Shown: positions 11,631 through 24,347, counted from the first letter of the stretch. The stretch is 64,000 nucleotides of DNA from Pomphorhynchus laevis (GCA_012934845.2 WNNJ02000574.1:1-64000); one strand, 5' to 3'. Notes: generated by a model from the sequence alone, not told the origin. Numbers and translations: made by a program.

Positions 11631-12285
11631 GAGATGCATAATACGTTTCCGAATACAATGATTTGTTATCTAAATTTTGAAACGACTGATTACAATCTTC
11701 GAACATGAGAGCTCATCTTGAGCACATAATGGATATGAGATAGCCCTAGATGAAAGAGTTACCATTATTATTTGCAGTTACCATTATTATTAATATTTAA
11801 TAAAAAACGTATGTTAAAGAATTTTTGGAGCTGGATCAAAGGAAAGAGAAAAAATCCTTTTTGCTTTGATCCAGTTCCAATAATCATTTTACAATAATGG
11901 ATCATTATCAACTATTTACAAGAAAAACATTTGTTTGTCGTATTACTTACACTGCAATTATCATTTATTACATCACAAACTTTACATTTTTTCTGTTATA
12001 TTTAAAAATCAGCTTTTCTGTAAAAATCTTATTAAAAACATTTCTTTTATTAACGTAAATCCGCTCAGTTACATTTAGCCTATAACCAAATTGAAGAAGT
12101 TAAGCTTACGATATACAATTTCAAAAAATGGCAAATTCAATGAAGACGCGAATTTTACAAAAAAGATTTTCAGCTAAACTTACATTTAAAATCTTAGCGT
12201 TATCCATATTTTTTACATTTGTAACTGTAATAAGATGGAAAATTTACGATTGTACCAAACATATAATGAATAAAGCAACGATTCC
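11631..12285 (+). repeat. Inverted copy of the LicD 5' region
   Basis: Reverse complement of about 8451-9105 (sum 20736), including the hairpin, the Penelope-like Cys motif and the first LicD codons. With the full gene it forms a third, smaller inverted repeat with a 2.5 kb spacer inside the P1 arm. Confidence 0.88.
12128..12285 (+). pseudogene. LicD-family gene, 5' fragment
   Basis: Starts with the same ATG and the same ~53 codons (charged N-terminus and signal anchor) as the intact copies, with a few substitutions (for example CNKH to CTKH). It stops at GCAACGATTCC, where a LINE begins. The catalytic LicD core is absent. Two further copies of this join are at 21935-22092 and 51454-51611. 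Confidence 0.85.
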
Positions 12286-14870
12286 AGGCATTAGGTGTTA
12301 GGTTCCCCTTCATTCTGTTCTAACTGTGAAAGGAGCCATCTTCACTGGGGCCGGGAATTTACCCACTTTAAGCAGTACAGAAGAAATTTCATAAAGCCGG
12401 ATGCCACAACGAGGCCTGCTACTTTTTCCAGTGCTGCCGCCTCACGGGAAATTACGATATCATACAAGCGATTGATTTACGGGTTGAATCAGTATACAAA
12501 ATGATGGAGGACTTAGTGACAACCGTTCTGGTCGCCTGTTGTGCCAAAGCGACTATACCTTAAGCCGATATACCTGCTTCTAAGAAAAGGGGTTGGCTTC
12601 AGCACATACCATCCCCTTTATCGAGATTGGAAAACCTATAAAAAGCAAGAAGCCGCGGTCACATGATGACGCTGCCCAGAGGCAAGTACCTACCCCAGGT
12701 GGTGCTAGTTGAGGACAAAATACCTTACTGCACCTAGCTCTGTCTAGGTAGGCAATAACCTTTTAAACTAATCTTTCACAATGCAGAGTACTCGTGAGCC
12801 TTTTTCACTGAATATCCTTCAATAGAATTGGGATGTTCTTCTGCCCTTAGACTTATATCCTGTAGAGATGCAAATTTAATAGTTATTCTGGAGACGCGTT
12901 CTATCCGTCTCCCCCAAAACATTACTCGATTTATTTCAAAGCACATTTGTTCCCACTATACTTTGTACATAACCCCACCTCATTTATCTTCTTCTCAAGG
13001 ACTCTTCACCTTAGTTAAGTGCTCTTAAAGATCCTTTCTCCTATAAAGCTACTCATGTCCAGCCATATCTTGTCTAGTAGTTTCACTATGTAAGAACAGT
13101 AAACGCCTCAGTATTAAATTCTGACCGAATTTAATACATACTTCTTTTCGCAAGCTACGGATATTTTATCGACTATCTATAAAGGTCGTATATACAATTT
13201 TAATCCAACGAAACTCAAGTTCCTAGCAAAATTGCTTAACCTCCCTTAAATCTCTCTGTTTCCGCCAGACAGGCCCCTCTCGAATGAATACTGGATCAAT
13301 TGATTTAATTTCTAGCTGAGTAGCAATAGGGCGATCATTGCTCGCATTAATCCTTCTCAGTCGTACTTTTGGATGATTTTTAAGAAGGAAGTTTGTTTGT
13401 TGGAAGGATAGAGCATTTGGATGGATAGGGAATGTAGGCCTTGACAAAGTTTTGGAGGAGTCACTAGCGCTGCACAACTATGCAGCCACTCAATCACCTC
13501 AACTAATCCCGCCTTGGGTAAACTTCAGGAGTAGAGATCTATATGTTACAGATATTCTCAACTCTTGGTGTCCACTTCCGTGTACATCCAAATCCGTCGC
13601 TCTACTTTTTTTTTCGAGTTTGTCAGCTATTGACAGCCAACAGAGAAGGATAGTGGCCGTCACAATGCTTTTAGCCTCACCATCCGATGTAGCAGGTATC
13701 AATATTAGTAAGCAAAATTAGAGTTATTGTTCCTAAGAAAAAATCCTGCTAATGCCCTAAAGATCTGCGACCCATTTCGATTCAAAATGTCCTAGTGTCG
13801 ATTTACGAAAAAACGCTTGAGCGTGAAATCCGCGACCATTTAAGTAGGCGTAATTTGATCCCTCCAAGATTTAAGGGTTCGTCAAAGATCGGTCTGTCCA
13901 TTCAGCAGTTGGTGAGGTTGAGCACTTCTGTCGGGATAATAGCCATCGTATAGTTGTCACTTGTTTCCTTTAATTTTTTGCTTTTTTTGACCGCATTACA
14001 ATTCTCTTTGTAATCTCTCCTTTCAGGTCCCTCGGGTAGCCTGCGAGAATTGTGAACAGGGTAGAGATCCTGCTGTACACCAAGCGTTTTAACTATGAAG
14101 ACGACCCTGATGCGCGTCAGTTCTACCCTATTACGGGTGTAATAGGGTAGATCACCACTTTCTACTATCTTTTTCTTGCTGCATCCATTAACCTCTTTTA
14201 AATATTTAAACGTGAACAAAGTCTAGTGGTGTACGCTAATGAAGCCACATCCCTATTCACTGGACACAGGTGTAAAGACGTAGTCTCTTACATCAGCCGT
14301 TTCTTTTTACGATTAAAAGACCAGCTTCCACCATCCAATCTTATTTTAAACTCGGCTAAATCGCAGGTGGTCGTTTTCATGGCGCCCCTGCCACAAAGAA
14401 AACACTTAGGAGATAAGCACACTCTCTGCGCTTTCCTCCTTATTTGCCTCTTTACCACTTCCAACCTTCACAAGTCGAGTAAAATACTTGGGGTTCACCA
14501 TTACGGTGAACTGGTCGGCGAAAGCAGACCTGGATATACGTAAACGTATCCTGAAGAAAGTTAGGTGCCCATGAAACGGGCTCAACATCTGTCATTGAAA
14601 GGAAAACCCAGGTGCGCCTTCTGGGCACTTGGTCTATCGCGGGATTAGTCTTCTTTTCGAGAGGACGTCCCCCGGAGCAAAGGCTCAGGTTTCTTAATTT
14701 CCTCGTCTTTCGTTTACCCAGCATAGTCCGCGCCGATTGTATTTTTCATGGATGAAAGACCCCAGCTGGTTCAGTCGGAAAGCGGCGTGTTGGATCGGTT
14801 AAAGGATCAGATCCCCTTGGATTTGAGGCTGTAAAGATTGGAAGGTTTTTGAAGAAAGAAGTGATAGTTC
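12286..14870 (+). mobile_element. Jockey/I-like LINE copy C, 5'-truncated and decayed
   Basis: It begins inside ORF1 (12295-12504: a Cys-x2-Cys and His of the last zinc knuckle, then the ORF1 tail). It runs through the AP-endonuclease start (12800-13020, IRLPQNITRF), the linker (13390-13730) and the RT palm (14226-14390, LRLKDQLPPSN) to the RT C-terminal part (to about 14830). Frames are broken many times. The RT active-site box, YADD in copy A, reads YANE here, so both catalytic aspartates are lost. A second copy in the P2 right arm (48869-51453) shares this change. The truncated 5' end is joined to the LicD fragment. Confidence 0.82.
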
Positions 14871-15144
14871 GTTTCTTTATTAACTGTCATGCTTGCACTG
14901 TTTGTTTTGTGTTTTTAATGGAATATATTGTTTCAAAACTGGCTACGAATCTCTCAAAAATTAAAGGAAAAGTTATTTATTTGTGTTTTGGTTTTCTATA
15001 TGAACTCTTGCTCGTGCAATGTACACTTGAATTGAGTCTCATTTATATTATTACATATAATGCTTACTATCTCGATAATTCAATAAATATTGACGAATAA
15101 GTTAGTTCTATTAGCATGGATATTGATCGATTCTTTCTTTTTCT
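14871..15144. other. Interval between LINE C and the RTE-like element
   Basis: Probably the remainder of a LINE 3' region plus unrelated sequence. An 83-codon hydrophobic frame (14849-15100) overlaps the LINE tail and is judged accidental. No other feature seen. Confidence 0.4.
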
Positions 15145-16387
15145 TTAGCGTCTTTCCCGTGTAGGTACGGAGGCCGCTGCATTTGAAACTTGCCTCCACT
15201 TGGTTCTATTTATGGCGTCTTTGGTTTCTAGTCCAACACTTATCAAATCATGACGTATGACGTCCATCCATCGCAATTTCGGCCTTCTTATCGGACGCTT
15301 TCCATCCACTGTCACGGCGATGAACCTATTTGACGGTTGGTGTTGGCTTGCGCGGATAACATGGCCGTACCATTGTAATCGTTTTTCGCGAAGTTTCTTT
15401 ATTATTGGCACTACGCCAAAACGATTCCTGATTTCTTCGTTCCGGACATGATCTTTTAAAGTTTTTCCTGCTGTCCATCGGAGAATATTTGTCTCCATTG
15501 CGGCAACTTTGCGCTCCTCATATTTTGATATCGCCCAGCATTCAGCGCCATAAAGGACCACCGGTCGTATTAAAGTTTTGTAAATTTTCGACTTCAGTCG
15601 GTCTTTTATCTTTGGGTCGCAGAGAATACCTGTAGCTGACCGCAATTTCATCTAGGCTGCATTTATTCGAGAAGATACCTCTCGCGTAGGATACCATCTT
15701 CCGCTATGGTGGAGCCAAGGTATTTAAACGCAGTTGTTCAGTGCAGTGTGTATTTTTTAAACTGTAGCGGTTGATCATCGTTCATATTTGTGGTCAGGTA
15801 TTCCGTTTTACGCACGTTCAGGCGTAGACCAAACTGCTTGAGTCGATTCCCCCAGCTGTTTATTTGTTGTTGGAGGTCATCTTTATCTACGGACGCAAGC
15901 ATGACGTCATCTGCATATAGGATCGTCCACGGAAAGTGTCTGTTTAGATTGTTAAATATGGCATCCATAACGAGGATGAATAGCAACGGGGACAGCGTAG
16001 ACCCTTGATGAACTCCAACGGTGATAGGTAAATCATATGTATATCCCACGGTCGTACATACCCGACTTGTTGATCCTTTGTATATTAGCTTGACCCATTC
16101 AACAATCTCTTCAGGGACTAAGTGGAATCTCAAAGCGTAGCAAATAACTTCATGCAGGACCCGATCGAACTCCTTTTCAAGATCAAGGAACGCACAGTAT
16201 ATATCTTTCGGTTTTTCGCGGTGTTTTTCAAGAAGAAAACGAAGGGCATAGATAGCATCGATGGTGCCACAGTTCTTGACAAAACCACATTGATTTTAGG
16301 ATATCTTGACTATGCTTCTTATCCTATCGTTTATCACATATTCCAAAATCTTGAGGGTGTGTGAAATGAGACGAATCGGGCGGTAAT
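15145..16387 (-). mobile_element. RTE-like LINE, 5'-truncated RT and C-terminus (left copy)
   Basis: Mirror of 47352-48594; see that entry for the domain description. The C-terminal 168-codon frame is at 15145-15651 and the RT palm at 15738-16133. The two copies differ at a few positions (for example IIKKL here, IIEKL there). Confidence 0.88.
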
Positions 16388-16829
16388 TTGAACAAAATTT
16401 AAAGTTGTTATCCGCTTGTCCTAAAACCGCTGACCTCAGTGCGAAGCAATTAATTACTAAGATGTTGCTGAGTATATTTTAACTGTAAAGTGTCGTACTG
16501 ATGTCTTCAAGCGTTGTAGCAGATTATATTCCTGCAGATTAATTTCCAGCAGATTATATTTTGTTAAATACATTTATTATTGATACGATTTCATTATAAT
16601 TTTACGTTGAATTAGCATTACCTTAATATTATGAATTCATTTTGATTAATATCATTAATATTTTGTAATTTTATTAGAATGTAGAAATGGAGTGAATGAT
16701 ATTTATTTAAATAAAACTTCCATAATTTATGCTATCAATGGAAAGAAATAATATACAGAATAATAACATAATAGAGAATTATGAATTTATTAAAGTCAAG
16801 AAGCCGTATTTTTAACTTCAACATTTTTT
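16388..16829. other. Non-coding interval with a shared repeat end
   Basis: Bases 16390-16480 are the reverse complement of the TTAATTGCTTCGCACT segment seen at 3360 and 5290, here joined directly to the truncated end of the RTE-like LINE. The rest is A+T-rich, with a short CAGATTATATT repetition near 16515-16560. No gene seen. Confidence 0.5.
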
Positions 16830-19800
16830 CGCGTCAACATGTCGGAGGTTTCAAAGAGTCGGAATTTTGCAATTTTTCAGCAAAACCTGCAGATTTGCGA
16901 GTTATGCAATTCTTCTGGTAAAGACCTTGGACGGAGCCAGTTTAGTAATATATTTGTCTCAAAAAAACGTTGAGGAGGAGTACCTCCCTCCTGTAGTTAA
17001 AGTAGCTCATTTATGCGTAATTCAGTCTTCTAAACCTATACAAAAACGTGCACTTTTTGGTACGTTTCTACTTGATTTTGCCTTTGGCAATAAGAATAGA
17101 GTTATATTTAATTCGGTAAAAATCCTTGAGAACTCCCTCAGGGTGTCATTCGCAAACGCTGCAATTCTTGAAGAATTCTATAAATATTTCAATACTAACA
17201 TATCGACATTGGGGACGATTTCCCTATTGCAGTTGAAGTGTACTATAAAGATCTCAAATTATCCTTTCTTTATCTCTGAAAATAATGTTGAGCAGCTCAA
17301 GGAACAATATAAATTATCGACCATTAGGCAGGTACTGGGTAAGGGGGGACTCTCTACTAGTAGCCTTTGCCGAAACTGAATTAGATAATGGACATCTTGC
17401 TTCAGCAGCTATTAATCCATTTATGGGTTTTAATTTAAAATTTGTTATGATTAGTGAGAACACTCTCACTTCCCCTGACTGTCAGAATTGCCATGGTTGG
17501 GTGCATTGGTCGTCTTCTTGCTCTCAATCACTAACTTGTGGGGTGTATGGCAAGGGGGATTACCTGCAACTGATCAAAAGTGAAAAATGTATATCCCCCG
17601 CTGCATGCGTCAACTGTGGTGCAGGGCACCCAGCCTGGTCTAAAAAGTGCCCTTTATTCCGTGGCTAATGACAACGATTTACCTGGCCTCCTGCAAAATC
17701 ATATTCTGCTGCAGCAGCTCAACTAGAACGCATATCGAACAACGATATTATTCATCTGCTGGCCAATCAACGAAAGTCAATTATCAGTGAGCTTCAGGCT
17801 TTCTTGTTACCACTTGTCTCTTCGCTCGTGGATACACCCACGGAGGCCCCAGTGCCAGATGAGTTATTAAAGACCCCCCCCCGAACCAAAAAGTAAGGGT
17901 CGTGGTACAACTGCTATACATCCTGAGAAGTGTGAACGTAAGCCATTTTGCGCAAATTGCGGTGGTGAGTACCACGCATGGTCAAAAGAATGTAAAATCT
18001 TGAAGGCATATCAAAAGAAACACAGCAGTGTGACAGCAAAACCCACTAGCTTTGTGGAAGCTGTCTCGTCTAACAAGAAAGACGACAGGATGCTGAAGAC
18101 GGAAATTCTGAAACTTCGTGAAATGCAACATCAGGAATCAATGATCCACCTTAAAAATTTGGTCAAACAATTGGTTGGTCAATTATCGGAATCTTTCCGT
18201 TTTCCTCCTTCTGGGAAAACCAACAATATTAAGAAGCTACCAAAATCTAAAAACCGAAACGAGTCAGCGCTGAGCATAGCCGCTCTGAAGCTTGCTCGAG
18301 AGAATTCGATCTGGGCTATGTCTAACGAGGGAAATGAAGATATCGCCCGTGGGCAAGCGACTCCATTTGCCGTGACGGAAAGCGGTAAATGCGACATTTC
18401 CGCCTGTAGTAGCAAATAGGGTGAGGGCGTCACACTTTGGTAACACTAACGTAATGGGAAGTAATCAAGGCCTTTTTTCACTGGATATCCTTCAATGGAA
18501 TTCGGAAGGTACTTCCGCCCTTAGCCTTCTATCTGGTGGAGATGCAGATGTTATAGTCCTTAAGGAGACGTAATCTATCTGTCTCCTCCAGGATATTACT
18601 CGATTTATCCCTAAGCACATCTACACCCAGTTTACACCTTACATAAACACCCCTCACTCCTCTTCATCTCAAGGTCTTTTAACCCAAGTAATTAGCTCCT
18701 TAAGATCATCCATCCTGTTAAACTATTCTTGTCCAGCCCTATCTTGTTTAGCTATATCACTTTGTAAGAACGGTAAGCGTATTGGCATAGTCAATGTCTA
18801 TTCGGGCAGTAGAAATACAAAAGAACTGTGATCTCCTGGATCGAATATTGGGGATCGGTTATGACATGTTACTTGGTGACTTCAACGACAGAACTGGTTG
18901 TTGGATTAATCTTATTCATAAGCATCCGTCCCCCACCTTTTATTGCTCAACAACTAATTCTCTCCTCGACATATTACTGCTACATAAGATGTGGTTGTTC
19001 AAACCCATTTGCACTGAGCAGTCGCGTCAACAACAGACCACCCTTTATGACCTAATTCACTGGCGGCTAGAGGACGATACGTTGCTTAGGAGAAGGTTTC
19101 ACTTTGACCCTATTATATAGGCCTTCTTGCAGGCAGCTGTCCAACTCTTTCCAAGAATTGAAATTGAGAGTTTGACCGAATTTAATTCCAACCTCTCATC
19201 GCAAGCTAACGCGATCCTTTCGACTATCTATAAAGGTCGAATATACAATCCTACTTCAACAAATCTCAAGGTCCTAGCTAAAATGTTACACCTTTCCAAT
19301 CTCTATGTTTCCGCCAGACAGATCCTCTCGGATGAATACTGGAGCTCTAGATATAGGCTTCAGCTGAGCAAGGATAAGGGGGGCATTGCTCACCTAAACC
19401 CTTCCCAGTATTCCTTCTGGAAGATATTCAAGATCTAGCAGTTTGTCTTCTTGAAGGATAAAGCCTTGGTTTGGATTGGTAGCATAGGCCTTGACAAAGT
19501 TTTAGAGGAATCACTTTCCTTACATAATTATGGAGCCACTCAATCTCCACATTCAATCCAGCCTTTGTGTGATTTCAGGAGTAGGGACCACTCTGTTACA
19601 AATATCCTTAACTCCTAGAGACCACTCCCGCGCACCTCCAAATCCCACGCGCTACACTCCACTCGTGTCTGTCAGCTTTTGACATACAGTCAGAGAAAGG
19701 AGGTCGCCATCACAATGCTATTAGCCTCCCCGTCCGACATAGCGGACATCAACATCCGCCGTCGAGATTTTACCTAAAATGAGATTAATCGCTTGTCTTA

Positions 19801-20006
19801 AAGATCTGCGGCTTATCTCAATTCAAAACGCTCTCATATCCATCTATGAGAAAGCGCTAGCGCGTCGAATCCTCGTTCATTTATGTAGGCGTAATTTGAT
19901 CTCACCGAGTTTTTATGGGTTTGTAAAGGCGCTCGGTCCATTCTGCAATTGGTGAATCGCATCAGTTTTGTCAGGATAATAGTCATCAGCTTGCTGTGGC
20001 TGTTTT
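16830..20006 (+). mobile_element. Jockey/I-like LINE copy B, decayed and composite
   Basis: ORF1 starts near 16842 (MSEVSKSRNF) and continues in other frames at 16867-17379 and 17285-17668, with a Cys-His knuckle CQNCHGWVHWSSSC and then CVNCGAGHPAWSKKC. A second, independent ORF1 tail follows at about 17930-18419 with its own knuckle CANCGGEYHAWSKEC. The ORF2 endonuclease begins at 18452 (LDILQWNSEGTSAL) and is broken. The linker is at 19127-19438. The element ends inside the RT at HQLAVAVF, where a CR1-like fragment begins. The duplicated knuckle suggests that two subfamilies recombined. Bases up to 17582 are repeated in the P2 right arm. Confidence 0.8.
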
Positions 20007-21002
20007 TGAAAAATCGGAGTGATGATGATGATCGCAGATGATTAGGTAAGGAATTCCAAAGGAGAGGAGCAGCGATATGTAGGGATCGACGGCCGAAGTT
20101 GGTTGAGTGAATAGGTACGTGTAGCAGAAGAGAATCACAGAAACGTTGGTGATTAGAAAGATAGCGAGATTCACGTAGTGTTGCCAGATAAAGATAAGAA
20201 GGATAATTACAATGCAGAAGGCGATAAGTCAGGCAAAGCAGACGAAAACGAACGCGATATTCAATACTTAGCCATCCAAGTTTTGATAAATATAAATATA
20301 TATGATCGAATTCACGAAGTCGAAAAAGAATGCGCACCGCAGTGTTATGAGGCTTTGAAGAGGTTTAAGGGATGACTTTGAAGAGAAGACGAGAATGCTA
20401 AGACAGTAATCAATACTTGGGATAAGAAGGGGGAGATAAGAGATTTACAAAAACTAAAATCTAGAGAATTTCTGACGAGACGAATATCACGGAGTAGAAT
20501 ATTTGAAGACCTAGTTTAATCAAGAATGAAGGGATCGAGATGCAGGTTATTGTCAAAGTGAATACCTAAAAATACTAGTTTATTTACAGCAGGAATAACT
20601 GTGGTCTTAAGATATATAGATGGAGGAAAAACAGAAACAGTGTGGGGGGGGGTAAAATCCAAAACAACTTAGATTTGGTAGGATTTAAAGACATGCGCAA
20701 AGAAATTAGATGTTCTGATAGAGCACGAAGACAATTAGATGCGGATACGAAAAGTTGACTTAGGAAATGAGGAGACATATGAGAATAAAGAAGTATATCA
20801 TCAGCGTACTGCATTACCCTGAAGCAGAATTTACTAGTTATACAAGATAAATCTCCGAGAAGAAGCGTAAATAGAATAGGGCCAAGTACAGAACCTTGAG
20901 GTACACCACAAGAGAGAGAAAATAGAGGAGAACATATTGAATTAGAATGGACGAAAAATGATCGATCGGAGAGATACGAAGAGAACCAAACTTGAGTAGT
21001 TT
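20007..21002 (-). mobile_element. CR1-like LINE fragment (RT core and C-terminus)
   Basis: Minus-strand reading: SCGVPQGSVLGPILFTL (about 20900), then MQYADDILLYS (20780-20814), the thumb region, and a C-terminal frame at 19990-20337 with GRRSLHIAAPLLWNSLPNHL. This ending is typical of CR1-group elements. It has the intact YADD box but several frame breaks and no endonuclease. It is joined directly to LINE B at one side and to the P1 right arm at the other, filling the end of the P1 centre. Confidence 0.78.
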
Positions 21003-21934
21003 TGAGTTTCGTTGGAGTAAGATTGTATATACGACCTTTATAGATAGTCGATAAAATATCCGTAGCTTGCGAAAAGAAGTATGTATTAAATTCGGTCAGA
21101 ATTTAATACTGAGGCGTTTACTGTTCTTACATAGTGAAACTACTAGACAAGATATGGCTGGACATGAGTAGCTTTATAGGAGAAAGGATCTTTAAGAGCA
21201 CTTAACTAAGGTGAAGAGTCCTTGAGAAGAAGATAAATGAGGTGGGGTTATGTACAAAGTATAGTGGGAACAAATGTGCTTTGAAATAAATCGAGTAATG
21301 TTTTGGGGGAGACGGATAGAACGCGTCTCCAGAATAACTATTAAATTTGCATCTCTACAGGATATAAGTCTAAGGGCAGAAGAACATCCCAATTCTATTG
21401 AAGGATATTCAGTGAAAAAGGCTCACGAGTACTCTGCATTGTGAAAGATTAGTTTAAAAGGTTATTGCCTACCTAGACAGAGCTAGGTGCAGTAAGGTAT
21501 TTTGTCCTCAACTAGCCCCACCTGGGGTAGGTACTTGCCTCTGGGCAGCGTCATCATGTGACCGCGGCTTCTTGCTTTTTATAAGTTTTCCAATCTCGAT
21601 AAAGGGGATGGTATGTGCTGAAGCCAACCCCTTTTCTTAGAAGCAGGTATATCGGCTTAAGGTATAGTCGCTTTGGCACAACAGGCGACCAGAACGGTTG
21701 TCACTAAGTCCTCCATCATTTTGTATACTGATTCAACCCGTAAATCAATCGCTTGTATGATATCGTAATTTCCCGTGAGGCGGCAGCACTGGAAAAAGTA
21801 GCAGGCCTCGTTGTGGCATCCGGCTTTATGAAATTTCTTCTGTACTGCTTAAAGTGGGTAAATTCCCGGCCCCAGTGAAGATGGCTCCTTTCACAGTTAG
21901 AACAGAATGAAGGGGAACCTAACACCTAATGCCT
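21003..21934 (-). mobile_element. Jockey/I-like LINE copy C, partial duplicate
   Basis: Same sequence as 12286-13217 in reverse: the ORF1 tail (21716-21925) and the start of the endonuclease (21192-21392). It ends at the inner edge of P1, where the CR1-like fragment begins. Confidence 0.82.
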
Positions 21935-22092
21935 GGAATCGTTGCTTTATTCATTATATGTTTGGTACAATCGTAAATTTTCCATCTTATTACAGTTACA
22001 AATGTAAAAAATATGGATAACGCTAAGATTTTAAATGTAAGTTTAGCTGAAAATCTTTTTTGTAAAATTCGCGTCTTCATTGAATTTGCCAT
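21935..22092 (-). pseudogene. LicD-family gene, 5' fragment (P1 right)
   Basis: The same 53-codon fragment as 12128-12285, joined to the same LINE base. It lies 3.5 kb from the intact right-arm gene and points the opposite way. Confidence 0.83.
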
Positions 22093-22607
22093 TTTTTGAA
22101 ATTGTATATCGTAAGCTTAACTTCTTCAATTTGGTTATAGGCTAAATGTAACTGAGCGGATTTACGTTAATAAAAGAAATGTTTTTAATAAGATTTTTAC
22201 AGAAAAGCTGATTTTTAAATATAACAGAAAAAATGTAAAGTTTGTGATGTAATAAATGATAATTGCAGTGTAAGTAATACGACAAACAAATGTTTTTCTT
22301 GTAAATAGTTGATAATGATCCGTTATTGTAAAATGATTATTGGAACTGGATCAAAGAAAAAAGGATTTTTTCTCTTTCCTTTGATCCAGCTCCAAAAATT
22401 CTTTAACATACGTTTTTTATTAAATATTAATAATAATGGTAACTGCAAATAATAATGGTAACTCTTTCATCTAGGGCTATCTCATATCCATTATGTGCTC
22501 AAGATGAGCTCTCATGTTCGAAGATTGTAATCAGTCGTTTCAAAATTTAGATAACAAATCATTGTATTCGGAAACGTATTATGCATCTCAGTGTATTCAA
22601 TTGAAAG

Positions 22608-24069
22608 TCGATGAAAACATTAAAATTCCGAGAAATCATTTAAAAGAAGGTAATTGAACAAGTTGATTAGTAATTGACGAGACGATGAATATTAAACTTT
22701 CAGGTTTGAAGAATGAAGTGAGGAGATGATAATGATGCTTTTCTCGGTACTGCGTACTCATATTTTGTAAATCTTAATTGGATGCTTATCGTATTATTAG
22801 AAAATGTTTTATTAAAATTAAACAAATATTGTTTGTTTTGCTTTTATATTTCTGAGTTTTTTACTGTTTGAATTAATTATATAATATTATGTGATAATTT
22901 TGTTTTAATAGATTGTATCACATTAAAAAATAATAATATTGTAATAAATATAATTCGATTGCAGCTGTACGAAATCTGATTGAATCGAGCTTAGATTTTA
23001 ATTAATTGAAACCTAATGCAAATGATTATTTTAAGTTTTTGTTTTATTGTATAATATTATGAAAAATTACTATTTTGTTGATGTCTATATTAATATTTTT
23101 TGAAAATCTTAATTATAATGTTGCATTCAAAAAATAATTTAATTTTAAATATTGTTGTTACTCGATAACTAACAGTAAGACAATCTTACAGCTGTAGACT
23201 GAATTTGTTTTAAATTATTTTAAATATTTAAATGTTTGCATATCCTCATAAAGTTTGAAGAATTAACATTTATTTTTTGACTACCCAAAAGATTGTTTTA
23301 CTGTTTTCATTGATTGATATCCGATATATGCTGACCAAGTGTTAAGCTAACTGTGAAAATGTTTTTAAATTACAAAGATATAGTACAAATAGAAAAGTTA
23401 CATTTACTTCAAAATTGGTCCGATTGTGTTATGCAAATGTTAGCTTGCGTCTATTTTAAAAAAGCAAATTTTTATTAAGCATACCTTCAGTACGTAAACC
23501 TTACAGATGTATGGTAGACAAAACGTAATAACAAAGTAGTTTCAACAATCTTTGTTTGAATAACTTTATTTTCTTCTTTTACTGTTCTAGCACAAAATTT
23601 GTGTATAAGGTTGCCTTTCAACCAAATGTTAAAAATTATGTAATGAAAATTTGAAAATTGTCGAGTTTTCCAAACCGAGAATAATTTTGCTAAACAGTGA
23701 TGAATACGTAGTCTGAATATTTTATCATTCTGATAGAAATTATTATAAGTCGAAAGTATTTATAAGCTCAGTTGTTCGTGATCCTTATTTTACAATTCTG
23801 ACAATTATTATAGGCCGTAAGTATTAATATCTTAATAATCTTATAAATGATTTGAAACATTTCAAATTTATTGATTTCATATTTAATCCAGCCATTTTTT
23901 GATTTATATTTTAAACATATCAATTGTTACTGATATTTGTACTTATAGCGACATGTGATTACATCCAAATAACATTTCAAACATGATGTTTGTTCTTTTA
24001 AAAGACTCGGAACAATTTCATCGTTGAACACTTGTCTTTTAACTTATGGCCCAAAAAGATAATAACAAA
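22608..24069. other. Non-coding A+T-rich stretch (mirror of 10151-11612)
   Basis: No gene or recognised element seen. Confidence 0.45.
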
Positions 24070-24200
24070 AAAGATACTAACGTATAGTTTCCGAATATAA
24101 TATTAATAAATTTTTATATCGCTTCATCTTTATCTGCTAAATCTAAATTTGTATAAAGCGTATTAATATCCTTCGTATTTATATTCTGAAAATTTATTCC
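24070..24200 (-). mobile_element. Penelope-like RT fragment (right copy)
   Basis: Mirror of 10020-10150. Confidence 0.48.
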
Positions 24201-24347
24201 TATTTTGTGTTTCAAAAATTATGTTGTATAATTTATACTGAAAAAGTGTTTTATACCAGTATTAATTTCAATATCACAGTTCATATGTTTCATTTACTTT
24301 TAAATAATTATAATTTACCTCTCATCAGTAAACTACAATAAATTTAC

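Larger units (their letters stand above)
1..13217. repeat. P1 palindrome, left arm
   Basis: This arm is the reverse complement of 21003-32321. Matched ORFs give constant coordinate sums: 32322 for positions 1 to about 2.6 kb, and 34220 from about 5.7 to 13.2 kb. The change in the sum comes mainly from about 1.9 kb present only in this arm (roughly 3.8-5.7 kb). Most of the arm is near-identical to its partner, with single-base differences such as one Q/L change in the LicD protein; the 2.2-2.9 kb part is visibly more diverged. The first base of the window already pairs with 32321, so the outer end lies outside the window. Confidence 0.93.
11613..17582. repeat. P2 inverted repeat, left arm
   Basis: Reverse complement of 46158-52126, with a constant coordinate sum of 63739-63740 over all shared frames. 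Homology ends sharply at CTTTCAATTG (outer) and at GCAACTGATCAAAAGTG (inner). It carries a truncated LicD start, LINE copy C, the RTE-like element and the first part of LINE copy B. Its first 1.6 kb is shared with P1. Confidence 0.93.

Noticed and set aside
12300-12520. 69-codon ORF treated as a host gene
   Set aside because: Its Cys/His residues align with the last zinc knuckle of LINE ORF1 and it joins LINE endonuclease sequence downstream.
15257-16364. Plus-strand ORFs across the RTE-like element (15257-15451, 15790-16008, 16122-16364)
   Set aside because: Antisense shadows of the RT reading frame on the minus strand.
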